From contig JAUIMM010000178.1 of NCBI GenBank assembly GCA_031769625.1, positions 26,407,501-26,471,500 on the forward strand: a stretch of 64,000 bases of DNA, in the 5' to 3' direction. This document shows positions 35,513 through 45,830 of this stretch, piece by piece. The notes below the pieces were generated by a model. The model did not search any database. It had not been told where the DNA came from and was given only the letters and a program-made list of their open reading frames with translations. This stretch comes from Taudactylus pleione. Its lineage: Eukaryota; Chordata; Amphibia; Anura; Myobatrachidae. The first letter of the stretch is position 1, and each line of letters begins with the position of its first letter. The translations under genes and the position numbers were made by a program.

Positions 35513-36053
35513 GGCCCTGATTCAGAGCCGGACGCTCTGACAGAGCGCTCGCTCTGAATCAGGGCCGTCCCTCCTCCTTTTTGGAGCGGCCTCCTGGCTG
35601 CTCGCATAGCTGTGGGTGACCACCCACAGCTATAGCGAGCGGCCAAAATGGTCGCGATGGTCAAGACCATCGCAACCATCGGGCTTGCGACGAGACCCTT
35701 CTGGTAGGGTCTCACTGCTGCAAGCCCCGGAGTGCTTTTGGCTCTATCAGAGCCAAAAGCATTCCCACTGACATCACTAGTGATGTCAGTGGGGCCGGCC
35801 CCAGATGGTAGGCGTTCCCATGGGAACGCCTCCGTCTGGGCAGCCACGCCCCCGGCACGCCCACCAAAGGGGGCGTGCTGTCAATCACCATCAACAGCAC
35901 GCCCCCTTTGGTCTGAGACCCATAACGACATCTTGGCCATCGTTATTCGGGTCTCGCGCATGCTCACGACAGAGCAGCCTCCATCGTGCGCATGCACACT
36001 TAGGCAACATTGACCCGCTTGCGAGCGCTCATGAGCGGGTCTGAAACAGGCCC
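35513..36053 (-). mobile_element. Multi-hairpin palindromic element, copy B (3-bp TSD TCT)
   Basis: Starts GGCCCTGATTCAGAGCCGG and ends GGGTCTGAAACAGGCCC, with TCT at 35510-35512 and 36054-36056. Inside, a row of perfect or near-perfect local palindromes: GCTTTTGGCTCTATCAGAGC, ACTGACATCACTAGTGATGT, GGCGTTCCCATGGGAACGCC, and an ACCAAAGGGGGCGTGCTGT hairpin (35866-35910). It runs in the opposite direction to copies A and C. The many frames reading across these hairpins are not genes. Confidence 0.85.
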
Positions 36054-36131
36054 TCTGTCTGTGGGACTTCTGTGCGGGGACTTGGTGGAGGTGGAACTAG
36101 TTCCACCTACCATTAGAGGTGATGGAACTCA

Positions 36132-36671
36132 GGGCCTGATTCATACCCGGTCGCAAGCGCTGTGCGCTCGCAACCGGGTCGATGGTGGGCCAGTGCACAT
36201 GCGCACGACGGAGCCGGCTCTGTCGTGTGTATGCGTGAGACCCGGATAGCGACTGGCACTCCGTTGCTCCGGATCTTGCAACAAAGGGGGCGAGCTGTCG
36301 ATGTTGAGTGACAGCTCGCCCCCTTTGGTGGGCGGGCTGGGGGAGTGGCTGCCCAAACGGAGGCATTCCCATGTGAAAGCCTCCGTTTGGGGGCGGCCCC
36401 ACTGACATCACGAGTGATGTCAGTGGGAGAGATTTCGGCTCTGTTAGAGCCGAAATCTCTCTGGGGCTTGCGGCAACGAGACCCTACCAAAAGGGTCTCG
36501 TCGCAAGCCCGATGGTCATGATGGTCTTGACCATCGCGACCTTCTTCCTGGCCGCTCTCTGTGGTCACCCACAGCTATGCGAGTGGCCAGGAGGCTGTTC
36601 TAAAAAAAAAAAAGACCGGCCCTGATTCAGAGCGAGCGATCTGTCAGAGCGACCGGCTCTGAATCAGGGCC
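36132..36671 (+). mobile_element. Multi-hairpin palindromic element, copy C (3-bp TSD TCA)
   Basis: Starts GGGCCTGATTCATACCCGG and ends CTCTGAATCAGGGCC, with TCA at 36129-36131 and 36672-36674. The order of internal hairpins is the same as in copy A and the reverse of copy B. The final 52 bp (36620-36671) is itself a hairpin built from two facing copies of the terminal repeat. Confidence 0.85.
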
Positions 36672-36715
36672 TCAGTTCCACCCCGTTCCTGCCCACTTTA
36701 ACTCCTGGTTAGCAC

Positions 36716-37309
36716 ACATCTACGATGTTGCACAGGATCCATTCTGCGCATCTGCAGAACGAGTACTGCGATCTCGCACACAGTTCCCCCAAGCAAGTGC
36801 CTGATTGACAAGCAGAAATGTTTGGGGGCAGTGCGGGGGCAGGGATCTTTCCAGATATGGGAGCTTGTCACCCCCATCTTATGGGAATGCTGAGGCCAGG
36901 GTCTGTGTCCATGGATGTAGTCAATATTGCCCTGCACTATAGGAAAAAATAGTTTTCTATAGATAGGGAACACAATGTATTAGCCCACAAACATGGGCAC
37001 CCTGTCTTGAAAGAGGGGAGTCATCTCTTTCAACTAATGTGTGCCCTAAGTAATTAATGCCTGGTGATCACAAGACAATAATGGAAACAGTACTCACACA
37101 AAAAACTAATTTTCCACAGATGTGGTGGATCTAAACCCCATGGTTGATTGGTTGATTGTTTATCACTCTGCACTTTATCACTTTCCAGAGCTTCATACAT
37201 CTGCCCCATTATCTTCCACATCTTGTGTCAAATAAAAAAAGTTGTCACTCTACTAAACAACCTACTGCATTAGATATGTTCGGCTGGGTGTGGTATAAGA
37301 GATAGAGGG
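36716..37309. other. Unassigned sequence with a half MITE
   Basis: 37139-37203 (TTGATTGTTTATCACTCTGC...ACTTTATCACTTTCCAGAGC) is the right arm of the 32544-32709 MITE family. Nothing else recognised. Confidence 0.45.
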
Positions 37310-37862
37310 TAATTAGACAGACAATGTCTAGATAGACACCAGATTTTAGACAGTCAATAGTTAGACAGGGAAAAAAGTTAGACACAAACAAAAGTCAGAC
37401 ACACTAAAATTAGACATGTAAGAAGTTCGACAGGTACAAAAGGTTGACAGGGTCAAAAGTTCGACACAAAAATGGGCAACAATTTTTTTGTTTGTTTTTT
37501 AGCCCTAATCTTCACCCTAACCCTAACCCCCCCCTTGGTTCCTAACCTTAATCCTCCCTTCTGGTGCCTAACCCTAACCATCTGGGTAAGTGCCTAACCC
37601 TAACCGTGGGGGTAAGTGCCTAACCCTCCAGTAAGTGCCTAACCCTAAACCTAACCCTGTTCCTAAAAAAAAATGTGTTGATCATTTTTGTGTCAATCTT
37701 TTTCATGTCGTACTTTTGACCCTGTCGATCTTTTGTATCTGTCGAACTTTTTACATGTCTAACTTAAGTTTGTCTGACTTTTGTCTGTATCAAACTTTTA
37801 TCCTTGTCTAACTATTAACTGTCTAACATCTGGTTTATATCTAGACATTGTCTAACTAATTA
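37310..37862. mobile_element. Foldback element with telomere-like core, copy 2
   Basis: Arms of about 165 bp are inverted copies: TAATTAGACAGACAATGTCT at the left and, on the other strand, TAATTAGTTAGACAATGTCT at the right. Each arm is a row of short related units (AGTTCGACAGGT, GTCAGACACA, AGTTAGACAGGG). The core (37501-37670) is made of CCTAACCCTAACC blocks separated by GGTGCCTAAC or GTAAGTGCCTAAC. Noncoding. Confidence 0.8.
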
Positions 37863-39933
37863 CTGTCTGTCTATGGTCCGGAACCCGTTGGGCTACTGTT
37901 AACTTCTACACAGTACACGTACGAATGTAACACTGATTAAGAGTTAAAATAAGTATTGTAGTAATAAATGTATGTTATAATATGGCAAATGTGTAGGAAC
38001 TGCTATAAATATTTTACATATATGTGAAAATGTTCAATGAGATATGTTTACATAATTCATGTATGAGGTACTATTTTCAAGGTCCCGTGAGTGCCACAGT
38101 TTGCTTTGTTATCCAACCATCTGAGGGCAACTGGGCAAGGACAATTTTACGCTGTGGAGTGCCGGCTTTACACTTCTAGAATTTTGAAAGTTAGGGTTCT
38201 GAGGCACAACGTAATGCAGCATAAAACAGTATTTTCAATTCCACCAGAGGCTCATGAAAAAGGGTCAGCACACCAAAGTAAGCAAAAAAATATCAAAGCA
38301 TTTATTGAATAATGAATGAAGCCATCCTGTCTTCAAAAAATAAGTCCAATACACATCAATGCATTGGAAGCAGTAGGGATCATGTCAAGTTCCATTATGG
38401 TAAAGGGTAAGCCTATAAAAATTTATATATTTTATGATGCACATACAAAGAGCTCCCCCCCACATCGTCAAGTGCAGCAGCATCTTCAGACCTTCAGTAA
38501 GACACACTTCCATAAAAGTGGTGATGGTGAGTGATCTGTCCTGCTGAGTAGTGCAGTGCACAGTTCCCTCTGTCTGCTGCTCCTGGGCTTAGGAGAGAGG
38601 AGGAGACTCGAGACTGGACTGGGGAACTACTACTGTTTGGTACTGTATACACAGCAGATCCCCTTCGGCCATCTCCTCCAATGCAATTCACAGACTTGAG
38701 CCCTGCCGATCAGAGCTCTCTGAGGAACTACGGGCTGCACTTTCGGTAGCTCTGATCACTGCTTCGGCATTCAGTGCAGGGATGGAGACACAGTTGTCTC
38801 TGACTCTCAAAAAAAAACTTGGTCTGCCAGCGGGGGGTTTCTCGATACTCAGAAACCCCCCCTACATGTGCACCTAGGATCAGACCAGACCAGTCCACCC
38901 TCCTCAGCTTTTTCCCACTTACTGTACTCACCTTATTTCCTTAAAGGCTTTGAATCTCTTCTTCTTTTCTTCTCCCCTGTCAGGCATGCTCCTCACTCAT
39001 CGTGGCTCCTCCGACCCCTCCCTTCAGTGGTGCAGCACGGCATGACGGCCAAATCAAACTTTGTTTAACAGCAGGCCGCACCATGTCCTGCAGCTGTAGG
39101 CTGGTGGTGGAGCAACCCAGCTACCAAATAATTATTGGGAACCGGGTTGGCGACGGCAGGCAGTGGCAGCAACCGGGCCTCCTGCTTTTGTTAATGGGGT
39201 AGTGTAGGGTTGCAGGCTGTGTAGCAGCCGTAGGAGTGGACAGCCCCCCCCAGGAATCCAGTCCTGGCAGCCCCCCCTGATGGCGGCCCTGGGTACTACT
39301 TTGTTTGGTGAGGATGTGCCTCAGTGTATAGCAAACACATATACTAGAAGAAGGAGTGGAATGATATAGCTGGGAGTGATCGGGTTCCTGTCAGTGAAAG
39401 AAGGGCAGGGTAGAGAGAGAGAGAGGGATAAACGGAGCTGCCAGCTGACTGACAGTGGGGTTTACAGATCACTTCCTTATGTGCTCACCCCAGTGTGTCC
39501 TGTGCGGCAGCTGAGTTATGGACAGCTGCCAGGCGCAGGAGGGTGAAGCTGGAGAGGGGGCTGGTGGGCTTGGTAGTTAGAGCCAATACTCATTGGACCC
39601 TTGTACCAAATAAACTGATTATGATGAAAATTGTCAGCCACTTCTAATTGGCTGAATGCATCTGATCCCTCCCAAATATGCTAATAATATAATAATGTTC
39701 CTACTGCAATTTATTCACATTATTAAAGTGATATTTGCAATCTGCCCACAGCAATAAGTGCCCCGAGAGGGGGTAGGGAGGGTGGGGGGCAGATGTGCCA
39801 CGAGGGGGGGGTGTTGCAGAATGTCAGCTGCACTAAGGGGAACAAAAGGGGAGGAAGCTGATGGGAGAGGAGAGAACCAGGAGGGGTGAGAAATGATTAC
39901 TGTTGGTAGCGGTGCTGGATGCAGGGGGTTGTG
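37863..39933. other. Repeat mosaic, mostly unassigned
   Basis: CCTGATGGCGGCCCTG ending at 39292 looks like the right end of a CAGGGCCGCC-type hAT MITE whose left end I cannot place. A (GA)n run lies at 39414-39426 and a G-rich tract at 39770-39810. Short frames have no recognised similarity. Confidence 0.4.
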
Positions 39934-40254
39934 GAAAAAAGTGCCACATTTCCTAAAAGATGTGTGAACCACAGAATAAAAATGTTTCAAAATGTATTCA
40001 CGATATACAATGCACAATAAAAATAAATTAAATATGAATCTCAAAATACTTTCCATATTCAGTATTTTGCAATAAAACACAGAGGACAAATTGTCCGAAT
40101 TTATCAGAGTCTCTCACCCTCTGTTTTTTGTTGCGGTGGGCACAAAAACTGCAGGTCCCGGGTGAAGCACCTCGGCACCACCGCAACAGCTTGTAGATGG
40201 ATGGATAAGGATGAAAACAGCTTTAAATGGTGTCTCTCTTAGGGTATATTCATG

Positions 40255-40305
40255 CCTTCCAAACAACGCATTTCGGAGCGGTGCTCCTTCCTCAGGATTG
40301 GATGG
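40255..40305 (-). ncRNA. Hammerhead-ribozyme-like sequence, left arm
   Basis: On the minus strand this is identical, base for base, to the motif at 42181-42231: CCATCCAATC, CTGAGGA, GGAGC-ACC-GCTCC, GAAA, TGCGTT, GTTTGGAAGG. The two arms of the foldback therefore carry divergent copies pointing away from the loop. Confidence 0.5.
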
Positions 40306-41186
40306 AAAGAATATGAAAAGCTTGTCCTTTTATAGCCCTCAATGAGGTTGTTAATTCCAATGTTTCCCTCTAACTCCCGGGTTACTTCCGCCGGAAATGA
40401 CGTGTGCGTTCCATTTCGTAACTTCCGGTCACAGACTTGGTCACCGGAAGTGACACTTGCGTTCCATTACTTTTCTTCCGGTTGCGTTCCAAGCGGCCAT
40501 TTTGTTGTAGTTCTTCCGCTTTCTGAAACTGAATTTGAAAATTAATTCCTGATGTCCTGGGACCCTTTGATGATATATCCTCCAGCTTCCATTACCTATA
40601 ATCTAGGCTGTACTTCATATTCCAGCCAAGTCCATCCCTATTACCGGAAGCGAGGGATTTCTCCATTTTTTTCATCATGGATCCCAAAAACGTTACATGC
40701 AAAAAATTAAGATAAAATAAATGGTGAATATATATGTGTCACAAACCGTGCTAGAGACCTCTGGCTGAGACCCCTGCATCTCCCCATGCGCTTATGTCAT
40801 CGCGCCTTGCTGAGTCGCTGGCCGCTCATGTCAGTGGAATCTAGAGTGAAGGCGGTTCCCTGTATCCCCGCTGTTGCCTATGTGTCCCAGCCACACTTCC
40901 TTGTGCTTCCTGCACTTCAGTGTGTCAGACCTCTGGATCATGGGCGTGGCCATCTTGGATCAAGTCAGGTGGTCCAGATACATCCAGTCAGCAGCACTCT
41001 CCAGTTGCTCCAGCCAATCAGCAACCGACCAGGGGTATAAAAGCCCTTCCCTGACTCTCTCATTTCCAGTACAATAGTGCTCTTTGCTACAGCAAGACCT
41101 TTGTTTCTGAGCTCCGTTGGTTTCCTTTTCAGTTTGCCTGCCTCAAGTTACTGTATACTACAGTCGGGAGTACTCCTACTTCCAGT

Positions 41187-41600
41187 CCAGCACACTCCAT
41201 CCCGGAGTCCTATTCAAAGTGCTCACCCAATCCAGCACACTCCATCCCGGAGTCCTATTCAAAGTGCTCACCCAATCCAGCAAACTCCATCCCGGAGTCC
41301 TATTCAAAGTGCTCACCCAATCCAGCAAACTCCATCCCGGAGTCTTATTCAAAGTGCTCACCCAATCCAGCACACTCCATCCCGGAGTCCTGTTCAAAGT
41401 GCTCACCCAATCCAGCACACTCCATCCTGAAGTCATATTCAAAGTGCTCACCCAATCCAGCATACTCCATCCCGGAGTCCTATTCAAGTGTTCTCTCCAA
41501 TCCAGCATACTCCATCCCAGAGTCAGACCAAAGTTCTCAATCCAATCCAGCGTACTCCACCCAGGAGTCACATTCAAGTATCCAAATCTTATTCAGCAAA
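41187..41600 (+). repeat. 45-bp minisatellite in the foldback loop (about 9 units)
   Basis: Units CCAGCACACTCCATCCCGGA + GTCCTATTCAAAGTGCTCAC + CCAAT start at 41187, 41232, 41277, 41322, 41367, 41412 and 41457, then drift. Because 45 is divisible by three, frames stay open on both strands (for example 41077-41430, 41117-41644, 41176-41577 minus) and give 15-residue repeats. These are consequences of the array and not evidence for a protein. Confidence 0.92.
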
Positions 41601-42180
41601 CCTCAGCCCAGACTCTATTTCAAGCTTCAATTTTCCTCGTCTAATTCTACAGTTCCAAGTTCCAACAATACTTTTTATTATTTCAATTTTTAATGCTTTT
41701 ATAAGAGGTCTTATTTGTAGGGTGTCATGCAGGTTTTTATATATGTCTTCATATATATTCACCATTTATTTTATCTTCATTTTTTGCATGTAATGTTTTT
41801 GGGATCCATGATGAAAAAAATGGAGAATTCCCCCGCTTCTGGTAATAGGGATGGACTTGGCTGGAATACGAAGTACAGCCTAGATTATAGGTAATGGAAG
41901 CTGGAGGATATATCATCAAAGGGTCCCAGGACATCAGGAATTAATTTTCAAATTCAGTTTCAGAAAGCGGAAGAACTACAACAAAATGGGCGCTTGGAAC
42001 GCAACCGGAAGTAGAGTAATGTAACTCAAGCGTCACTTCCGGTGACCAAGTCTGTAACCGGAAGTTACGAAATGGAACGCACACGTCATTTCCGGCGGAA
42101 GTAACCCGGGAGTTAGAGGGAAACATTGGAATTAACAACCTCATGGAGGGCTATAAAAGGACAAGCTTTTCATATTCATT

Positions 42181-42231
42181 CCATCCAATCCTGAGGAAGG
42201 AGCACCGCTCCGAAATGCGTTGTTTGGAAGG
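42181..42231 (+). ncRNA. Hammerhead-ribozyme-like sequence, right arm
   Basis: Stem I: CCATCCAATC (42181-42190) pairs with GTTTGGAAGG (42222-42231) at 8 of 10 positions. Core: CTGAGGA (42191-42197) fits the CUGANGA consensus, whose seventh base is free. Stem II: GGAGC-ACC-GCTCC (42199-42211), five perfect pairs, preceded by one bulged A. Then GAAA (42212-42215). Stem III is minimal: A42215-T42220 and T42216-G42219 around GC. The cleavage triplet would be GTT (42219-42221). This matches the minimal type I hammerheads known from Penelope-like elements. Activity is inferred only; the bulged A may weaken it. Confidence 0.55.
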
Positions 42232-42503
42232 CATGAATATACCCTAAGAGAGACACCATTTAAAGCTGTTTTCACCCTTATCCATCCATCTACAAGCTGT
42301 TGCGGTGGTGCCGAGGTGCTTCACCCGGGACCTGCAGTTTTTGTGCCCACCGCAACGCAAACAGAGGGTGAGAGACTGATAAATTCGGACAATTTGTCCT
42401 CTGTGTTTTATTGCAAAATACTGAATATGTATATCGTGAATACATTTTGAAACATTTTTATTCTGTGGTTCAAACATCTTTTAGGAAATGTGGCACTTTT
42501 TTG

Positions 42504-43095
42504 CATATATAAATCTTACAGTAATTTGTGATATGGGTCAATAGTTCACAATAGTTCACAAATATTTTATTATTGCTTCAGAAAAATAATTTCAATGATG
42601 TAAAAATTCTATATATGTTTAATTTAAAGCGTGCTTTACATATAATTAGCTGTTTATAAACAATTTCTTAAAATGTTAGCATATTTAATGTGTTATAAAA
42701 CACTTTTTTTTACCTTAAACCACTGTGTTTCTTGAACATTGCTAAATTATTTTTTTTCATCTCAGTGCCTGCAACCAATCAAACATTTGTCCAATTTGCA
42801 CTAAACCATTCAAAGCTATAGCAATAGACAGACTTTCTTACTGTCCATCTGCAGCTATTTTCTTTCTAATTTCATGTTCAAATCAGTCTGTTCTCATATT
42901 TGGCTCATTGTGTTTGCAAGGCATTTTTTTAAGATTGCATAATAGCCAGTTGGTTGCTTTGCTATAGCTTGAAAATTAGTTGCTTTGATCTCTTGTAAAA
43001 CAAATAGGGTCTCGGTGTGCATGCATACATATTTCTATTGAATCTTGCAAGTGCTGTTATGCTACAAATATATATATCCCTGCCATACATTTGAG
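42504..43095. other. AT-rich sequence, nothing recognised
   Basis: A short duplication CAATAGTTCACAATAGTTCACA near 42539. No gene seen. Confidence 0.45.
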
Positions 43096-43396
43096 TATGG
43101 GGTTGTAGTCGGCAATCGGCATCCCAGTGGACACAACGCAAGCGGTCAAAATCCTGGCACCGGAATCCCGGCTCCAGAATCACGATGGCTGCGATCCTGA
43201 CGTTGAGAGTTAGGGTTAGGAACCAAAAGGAGGGTTAGCATTAGGTTGCGGAAAGGGAGGCTTAGGGCTAGGCTGAGGGTTAGGGGGAAGGGTTAGAATG
43301 CTTATCTGCATGCATCAGGATTTCCACCACTGGATTACACTGCTTGATTCTGACCACTGGCATTATCAGTGCCAGAATTGCATACCCAACCCCATG
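43096..43396. mobile_element. Element with telomere-like core, copy 3
   Basis: Ends GTATGGGGTTG (left) and CCCAACCCCATG (right) are inverted repeats. Outer parts contain GGCATCCCAGTGG, GGAATCCCGGCTCC and AATCCTGAC words. The core (43207-43293) is GGGTTAGGAACC, AGGGTTAGCATTAGG, GAGGGTTAGGGGGAAGGGTTAG, the G-rich-strand version of the cores in copies 1 and 2. Confidence 0.7.
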
Positions 43397-44582
43397 TATG
43401 TTATATCTGTAAGACTGTCCAGTGCCACTGAATCTATGGCACAATATAAATAAATGTTGATGATGATGATGATTACAGAGATTTCTTGTAATACTGTATA
43501 TAATGCAATAGTTTTTACCCAGTCCTGATTATTCTCTTGTTGGGGGCACTCGAATGTAAAGGTTATAATAAGGATAATATATAAAAAATTACTTTTATTA
43601 GATATATTTTAAAATACCAAAAACAAGTCTGAGCCTGTTACTTATTGGCATTACTGTTGGAATAACAGCTATAACTTATCACAAGCAGAACACGAACATA
43701 CATAGAACATAAGACAACATATAATACAATACTTATCACAATTATGTGAAGCTAAGTGAAATATTACAAATAGGTCTATAATTCTCTGTCTCATACAATA
43801 TTGAGACCTATATAAAACATATACTAGTTCAATGACCTCATAATGTCGTCATAGCACAATGGCTAATCAGAATTACGGCAGAAGCATACAAGCAAATCTT
43901 CTAGAAAAGAATGTGATAATAACCATACAATATTCAATATAGGTTACGTGAGATATCACAGCACAATAACACTGAACAGTAATCAGAGAAATACAATGAT
44001 AAGGGGGTCAGATGAAATAATAGCTGACCCTGCAAATATCAAAATGAATATAAGTAAATCACAGGTTGTAATGAGAGGCAGATCACACGTAGGTCGCCTG
44101 TGATGCCACCCAGGTACTTGTAGACAGTAAGGTTATAGGAAAAAGTAAAGCTACTCCTTTATGTGGAGTTTACAAAATAGCAGCTGCTGCATGCCATTGT
44201 ATAACCATTGAATGGCATGTGAGCGTACTATAAAGGTACTCCCAGGGTAGGGAATAAGTACAATGAGTATCTGCTGTTGGACTGCGTTAAAAAGAAGGTC
44301 CTGGTGTAAACATTGCAGGAACCTCTAATAGGTGCACCCCAATGAGAGTACTCATAGAGACAATAGTTATCGTAATGAAATAACACAGCATAGGTTTGCG
44401 ATCTGTGCTGCTGCCAGTCATATACCAAAGGTAGTGGTGAGTGGTGAGTTGCTGTGGACCAATAGAGGGAGTTAACACTTGGACCTATTGACAAGGATAT
44501 TGCATCTGCAACACACAGCACCTGCTCTCCCATTGGTCACAACGCAGGTTAAAGATCACCTGTGTATCACAGTCCACATGCA

Positions 44583-44620
44583 TCTGACTGAGGAAGCGTC
44601 AGTGAAACGCGCATCTCAGA
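44583..44620 (+). ncRNA. Hammerhead-ribozyme-like sequence in the foldback loop
   Basis: TCTGA (44583-44587) and TCAGA (44616-44620) are fully complementary (stem I). Between them: CTGAGGA (44588-44594), a weak stem II region AGCGTCAGT, GAAA (44604-44607), CGCGC and the possible cleavage triplet ATC (44613-44615). The C-A mismatch in the short stem III could be explained by CpG decay at 44612-44613. Stem II is poor, so this copy is probably dead. Confidence 0.45.
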
Positions 44621-45739
44621 CCCGCGAATCCGGCTGTGTACAGGCGGGATTCGTCATGGCAGCATACTGACAGGCTCTTCTAGTGGCAGATTTTCTATAC
44701 TACACACCGGCTCCCTGGAGGTGAGCGCTCAGGTACTTTTCATACTACACTTTCTTTAGCGCACTGAGTGGCTTTATTTAACAGAGACAAGTTTGTGACC
44801 CTGCAATACCTTTAGGGCAACAGAGCTCCACTTGTCCTGTACTAGCCATAGTGCAGCTACCCTCATACTCTTTCTTCCTATCACTGCATATGCGATCTGG
44901 GTTTCCCACCACTCACCACTACCTTTGGTATATGACTGGCAGCAGCACAGATCGCAAACCTATGCTGTGTTATTTCATTACGATAACTATTGTCTCTATG
45001 AGTACTCTCATTGGGGTGCGCCTATTAGAGGTTCCTGCAATGTTTACACCAGGACCTTCTTTTTAACGCAGTTCAACAGCAGATACTCATTGTACTTATT
45101 CCCTACCCTGGGAGTACCTTTATAGTACGCTCAATGGTTATACAATGGCATGCAGCAGCTGCTATTTTGTAAACTCCACATAAAGGAGTAGCTTTACTTT
45201 TTCCTATAACCTTACTGTCTACAAGTACCTGGGTGGCATCACAGGCGACCTACGTGTGATCTGCCTCTCATTACAACCTGTGATTTACTTATATTCATTT
45301 TGATATTTGCAGGGTCAGCTATTATTTCATCTGACCCCCTTATCATTGTATTTCTCTGATTACTGTTCAGTGTTATTGTGCTGTGATATCTCACGTAACC
45401 TATATTGAATATTGTATGGTTATTATCACATTCTTTTCTAGAAGATTTGCTTGTATGCTTCTGCCGTAATTCTGATTAGCCATTGTGCTATGATGACATT
45501 ATGAGGTCATTGAACTAGTATATGTTTTATATAGGTCTCAATATTGTATGAGACAGAGAATTATAGACCTATTTGTAATATTTCACTTAGCTTCACACAA
45601 TTGTGATAAGTATTGTATTATATGTTGTCTTATGTTCTATGTATGTTCGTGTTCTGCTTGTGATAATTTATAGCTGTTATTCCAACAGTAATGCCAATAA
45701 GTAACAGGCTCAGACTTGTTTTTGGTATTTTAAAATATA

Positions 45740-45830
45740 TCTAATAAAAGTTATTTTTTATATATTATTCTTATTATAACCTTTACATTCGAGTGCCCCC
45801 AACAAGAGAGTTTTCTTCTTCTTCCCCATA
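45740..45830 (+). repeat. Shared 3'-terminal module, copy 3
   Basis: CTAATAAAAGTTATTTTTTA, TATTATAACCTTTACATTCG, AGTGCCCCCAACAAGAGAG, TTTTCTTCTTC. Same order as the modules at 5608 and 20990; its inverted copy opens the left arm at 43533. Confidence 0.6.

Larger units (their letters stand above)
35130..36707. mobile_element. hAT-type element with exact 8-bp TSD, carrying two nested elements
   Basis: Ends are CAGGGCTTAAAGTG and CACTTTAACTCCTG, flanked by the identical octamer GTTAGCAC (35122-35129 and 36708-36715). Within it, two copies of the palindromic family lie in opposite orientation (35513-36053 and 36132-36671). Removing both leaves about 500 bp of original element, which includes GGTGGTGGAACTCATCTCC, GGTGGAACTAGTTCCACC and CAGTTCCACCCCG. 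Noncoding. Confidence 0.88.
39934..42503. mobile_element. Large foldback element with ribozyme-like sequence in both arms
   Basis: Two arms of about 750-800 bp (39934-40735 and 41748-42503) are inverted copies with high identity; for example a 67-codon frame appears at 40342-40545 (+) and again at 41941-42144 (-) with only a few changes. The left arm has an extra 46 bp or so near 40012-40057. The loop of about 1 kb carries a 45-bp minisatellite and otherwise unrecognised sequence. Each arm contains a hammerhead-like fold. No reverse transcriptase or transposase is encoded. I found no target duplication, so the true ends may lie beyond the arms. Confidence 0.75.

Noticed and set aside
35419..36568. 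Frames of about 100-150 codons in the 35-36 kb region
   Set aside because: They read across palindromic element copies B and C on both strands; the similar peptides on opposite strands are caused by the inverted orientation of the copies.
41077..41644. Frames of 117, 175 and 133 codons with 15-residue repeats
   Set aside because: All are by-products of the 45-bp minisatellite, which stays open in several frames on both strands.
40342..42144. 67-codon frame present at both 40342-40545 (+) and 41941-42144 (-), possible duplicated gene
   Set aside because: It is duplicated only because it lies in the inverted arms; the changes between copies show no coding constraint and no motif is recognised.
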